A stretch of DNA of 64,000 nucleotides from CADEDH01 sp965262175. Lineage in GTDB: Bacteria; Actinomycetota; Acidimicrobiia; Acidimicrobiales; SZUA-35. The DNA lies in the NCBI GenBank assembly GCA_965262175.1, contig CBDHES010000028.1, positions 248,001 to 312,000 of the forward strand, read 5' to 3'. The notes beneath the pieces are model-generated. The model had not been told where the DNA came from. It saw only the letters and a list, made by a program, of their open reading frames with translations, and did not search any database. A program made the position numbers and the translations under genes. Of this stretch, positions 61,867 through 64,000 are shown piece after piece (position 1 is the stretch's first letter; every line of letters starts with the position of its first letter).

Positions 61867-63306
61867 CTACTCGATCGGCAGGTTCAGGAACAGTCGGGAT
61901 CCGAGCGCCGGCTCCCATTCGACCAAGAACACGTCGAGGCGGCCGTCGCCGTTGGCGTCGAGGATGACCCCGTCGATCCAGTAGTGGGCGTCGACCTCGA
62001 CGGGCGGCGTGGTGAACGTCGTCCCGCCGGCACCATCATCGGCGGCCACGGCCACCACCGGATACCGCTCCCCGCCGTCGACGTGGGAGGCGGTGGTCAC
62101 CAGGTCCCGACGGCCGTCGCCGTCGAGGTCGAGGAGGAGGATCTGGGGCGATTTCGTGGCCAACCACGGGAGGCCGACCTCCTCGGTGACGTCGGCGAAG
62201 GTCGGGTCAGCGCCGTCGGCGGTGGCGGCGCCCGAGTTGCGGAACAGCCGGACCGGCTCGGTTCGGCCCTGATCGACCGTCGAGTTGAAGTGCTGCCCGA
62301 TCAGCACGTCGAGCGCCCCGTCGCCGTCGACATCGACCAGCTCGACGTGGGCCGGGTCGTCCTCGTCACCGTGGAGGACCCACGGCAGCGGCGACGTCGC
62401 CCCCTCGACGAACCCCTCGCCATCCCCGAGGAACCACCGGTTCGAACCGCCGATGACCAGATCGTCGATGCCATCGCCGTCGAGGTCGCCCACGCCGATC
62501 CCCAGCCCGGAGACATCGGCCGGGAACCCGATCGACACCGTGACATCGGTGAAGGCCAGGGCGCCGTCGTTACGGAAGATCGCGGTCCGGCCGCCCGACC
62601 ACCGATCCTCGACGAGCACGATGTCCCGCAGGCCGTCACCGTCGTAGTCGACGACGCCGATGGCCCGGCCGCCGCGGGTGTCGTCGAGGACGGTGGCCGG
62701 CACCAGCACGCCGTCGTCGTTGCGGTAGATCTCGCTGGGGGCGTCGCCCCGTTCGACCTGCCGGACGTTGCGGGACACGATCAGATCGGGATCGCCATCG
62801 TTGTCGAGGTCGGCGAAGGCGGCGCCGGCGGTCCGACCGAAGCGACCCTCGAAGTCGGCGTCGAGAACGAACCCGGTCGGCGATCCCCGCAGCAACCGGT
62901 CGGGGGCCGGCCCGTCGGCCCCCCGTTCCCGGTAGGACTCCTCCGGGCGGTCGGCGAAGGTCCCGACGAAGAGGTCGTCCCACCCGTCGCCATCGATGTC
63001 GGCCACCGCGACCGCGTGGCCCCGGACCCCGAGCAACGCCTCGTCGAGGCCGGCCTCGGCGGTGGCGTCGACCAGGGCGCCCGGCGGCCCGGGCTCACCG
63101 GTGACCAGCGCCGCCGGCGACGCGCCGACCTCGTCGTCTGTGGTCGACGCCGCTGGATCGTCGGTGGTGGCGTCGTCCGCCGGGGCGGCCTCCTCCGAGG
63201 CGGGGCCGGAGCCGTCGTCGGCTCCGGTCTCCCCGGTCGAGCACCCGGCGATGACGACGATCAGCGCCGCGCCGAGCGCCACCGCCCTCGCCAGCCGTGC
63301 CGTCAT
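61867..63306 (-). CDS. FG-GAP/VCBS repeat lipoprotein
   Basis: 479 aa. Lipobox VVIAGCST at about residues 17-24, acidic linker, then about seven calcium-binding blades of the DxDGDGxxD type: DIDGDGWDDLFVG, DLDNDGDPDLIVS, DYDGDGLRDIVLV, DLDGDGIDDLVIG, DVDGDGALDVLIG, DLDGDGRRDLVTT and DANGDGRLDVFLV. They predict a seven-bladed integrin-like propeller on the cell surface. It follows the next protein gene by 34 nt on the same strand, so the two are probably co-transcribed. Confidence 0.87.
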   Translation of the reverse strand: MTARLARAVALGAALIVVIAGCSTGETGADDGSGPASEEAAPADDATTDDPAASTTDDEVGASPAALVTGEPGPPGALVDATAEAGLDEALLGVRGHAVAVADIDGDGWDDLFVGTFADRPEESYRERGADGPAPDRLLRGSPTGFVLDADFEGRFGRTAGAAFADLDNDGDPDLIVSRNVRQVERGDAPSEIYRNDDGVLVPATVLDDTRGGRAIGVVDYDGDGLRDIVLVEDRWSGGRTAIFRNDGALAFTDVTVSIGFPADVSGLGIGVGDLDGDGIDDLVIGGSNRWFLGDGEGFVEGATSPLPWVLHGDEDDPAHVELVDVDGDGALDVLIGQHFNSTVDQGRTEPVRLFRNSGAATADGADPTFADVTEEVGLPWLATKSPQILLLDLDGDGRRDLVTTASHVDGGERYPVVAVAADDGAGGTTFTTPPVEVDAHYWIDGVILDANGDGRLDVFLVEWEPALGSRLFLNLPIE

Positions 63307-63340
63307 CGCCCGCCCCCGTCCCCGTCGACCGGTCGCCGGA

Positions 63341-64000
63341 TCAGGGCAGCTCGACGACGACGAAGACGACCTCGCCCCAGGGGCTGTCCTCGGTCGGGCC
63401 GGCGTTGAAACCGATGTGGGCGTGGTTGCGGCCGGCGTCGATCGTGATGCTGTAGGTGCCGCCCAGGGTCAGGTCGAACTCGTCCCGAACGAGATCGAGG
63501 AGTTGGACGACGTCGGTCTGCTCACCGGTCGTCACGTCGACGGCCCGCACCGGGGTGTTCTCCCGCCACGAGTCACCGTGGGCGCCGGGGACGTACAGAA
63601 ACGACGCCTGGTCGGGGGTCAGTGCCAGCGAGGTCGCGTACCAGCTGGCCTGGCCCAGTTCCCGGATCGAGCCGTCGGGCTCGAAGGCGAACAGGTACCA
63701 CGGCTCGGCGGTGATGCCGTAGATCGTGCCGTCACCGTCGGGCAGGGTCGAGGCCCGGAGGTTGGCCGGGAGCTCGATGTCGGTCAGCTCGATGCCCTCG
63801 GTCGCCGGGTCGTAGCGGAACAACCCTCCGCCGTCGGCGGCGAACCATGCCGTTCCCGCGGGATCGACCATCACGTTGCGGAACCCTTCGTGGCGAGGGT
63901 CCTCGGCGAACTGCTGGACATCGCCGATGGTGGCGTCGTAGACGAAGAACCCACCGGCCGGGTAGGTGTCCTCGTCGAGCAGCGGGTCGACCGCTTCGCC
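63341..64000 (-). CDS. beta-propeller-like protein, 5' end outside window
   Basis: The frame is open to the window edge, so at least 219 residues are encoded and the start lies beyond 64000; the in-frame GTG at 63874 is internal. Repeating strands such as GGFFVYDATIGDVQQF, GTAWFAADGGGLFRYDPATE and GTIYGITAEPWYLFAFEPDG suggest WD/YncE-like propeller blades. No membrane segment is visible in this part. I do not recognise a specific family. Confidence 0.65.
   Translation of the reverse strand, partial: GEAVDPLLDEDTYPAGGFFVYDATIGDVQQFAEDPRHEGFRNVMVDPAGTAWFAADGGGLFRYDPATEGIELTDIELPANLRASTLPDGDGTIYGITAEPWYLFAFEPDGSIRELGQASWYATSLALTPDQASFLYVPGAHGDSWRENTPVRAVDVTTGEQTDVVQLLDLVRDEFDLTLGGTYSITIDAGRNHAHIGFNAGPTEDSPWGEVVFVVVELP

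Overview
The window is about 70% GC chromosomal DNA, densely packed, with short gaps, many 1-4 nt start/stop overlaps and frequent GTG starts. The gene content is actinobacterial: a parC-parE pair, two WhiB-type Fe-S proteins (one convergent with a PdtaS-type histidine kinase, as whiB1 and pdtaS are arranged in mycobacteria), DUF3107, DUF2510 domains, paired ArsA/Get3-like ATPases, a ferrochelatase of actinobacterial type and etfBA. The overall style suggests an uncultured-type actinobacterium, perhaps Acidimicrobiia; that placement is an inference. I see no tRNA, rRNA, CRISPR array, insertion sequence or prophage.

Layout. 1-6 kb: topoisomerase IV genes parC (5' end outside the window) and parE, the latter with a Lys/Thr-rich histone H1-like N-terminal tail; then a YibE/F membrane protein. 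6-10 kb, minus strand: an endonuclease/exonuclease/phosphatase-fold protein, a membrane protein with a DUF2510 domain, and a HelD-type RNA polymerase-associated helicase. 10-13 kb: a WhiB-like protein, ferrochelatase, and an ABC1/UbiB kinase gene that carries two lesions. 13-19 kb: a leaderless DUF1800-DUF1501 pair, a Gly/Arg-rich membrane protein, a RecB-type nuclease and a small DUF2510 protein. 19-25.5 kb, minus strand: an addB-addA helicase-nuclease pair, addA being frameshifted in a G5/GGGGCC repeat. 25.6-32.7 kb: M20 peptidase, lipoprotein, etfBA, diacylglycerol kinase-like lipid kinase, LigD-type polymerase, glycerophosphodiesterase. 32.7-39.2 kb: whiB1, pdtaS, two ArsA-like ATPases, DUF3107, mrp and a divergent SufR-like regulator with a clear palindromic operator.

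39-43 kb holds the most interesting unit: an ECF sigma factor, a translationally coupled single-pass membrane protein with an extracellular CBM36/60-like carbohydrate-binding module (putative anti-sigma sensor), and a secreted protein that joins a closely related module to a GH16 glycoside hydrolase. The sigma gene and the hydrolase gene are each preceded by the same ECF-type promoter, GGGAAGG-N16-CGTCGG. This predicts a self-regulating polysaccharide-sensing circuit, analogous in logic to the sigmaI/RsgI systems of cellulolytic clostridia but built from an ECF sigma factor.

43-54 kb: an EF-G-like GTPase preceded by a 26-codon leader ORF and two strong hairpins (candidate attenuator), a DUF4349 lipoprotein, an operon of Gfo/Idh oxidoreductase, SsuD-like monooxygenase and CorA, and a heterodimeric ABC exporter whose degenerate ATP-site residues map to one composite site. 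54-64 kb: DUF1028 protein, DEAD-box RNA helicase, a FemAB/BioF2-type acyltransferase, a DegT aminotransferase, a PglD-like acyltransferase and a sugar epimerase (nucleotide-sugar/glycan functions), and at the end cell-surface proteins: an Ig-like membrane protein, an FG-GAP lipoprotein and a partial beta-propeller-like protein.

A recurrent property is leaderless transcription: at least a dozen genes have a -10-like hexamer ending 6-8 nt before the start codon, with no Shine-Dalgarno site.
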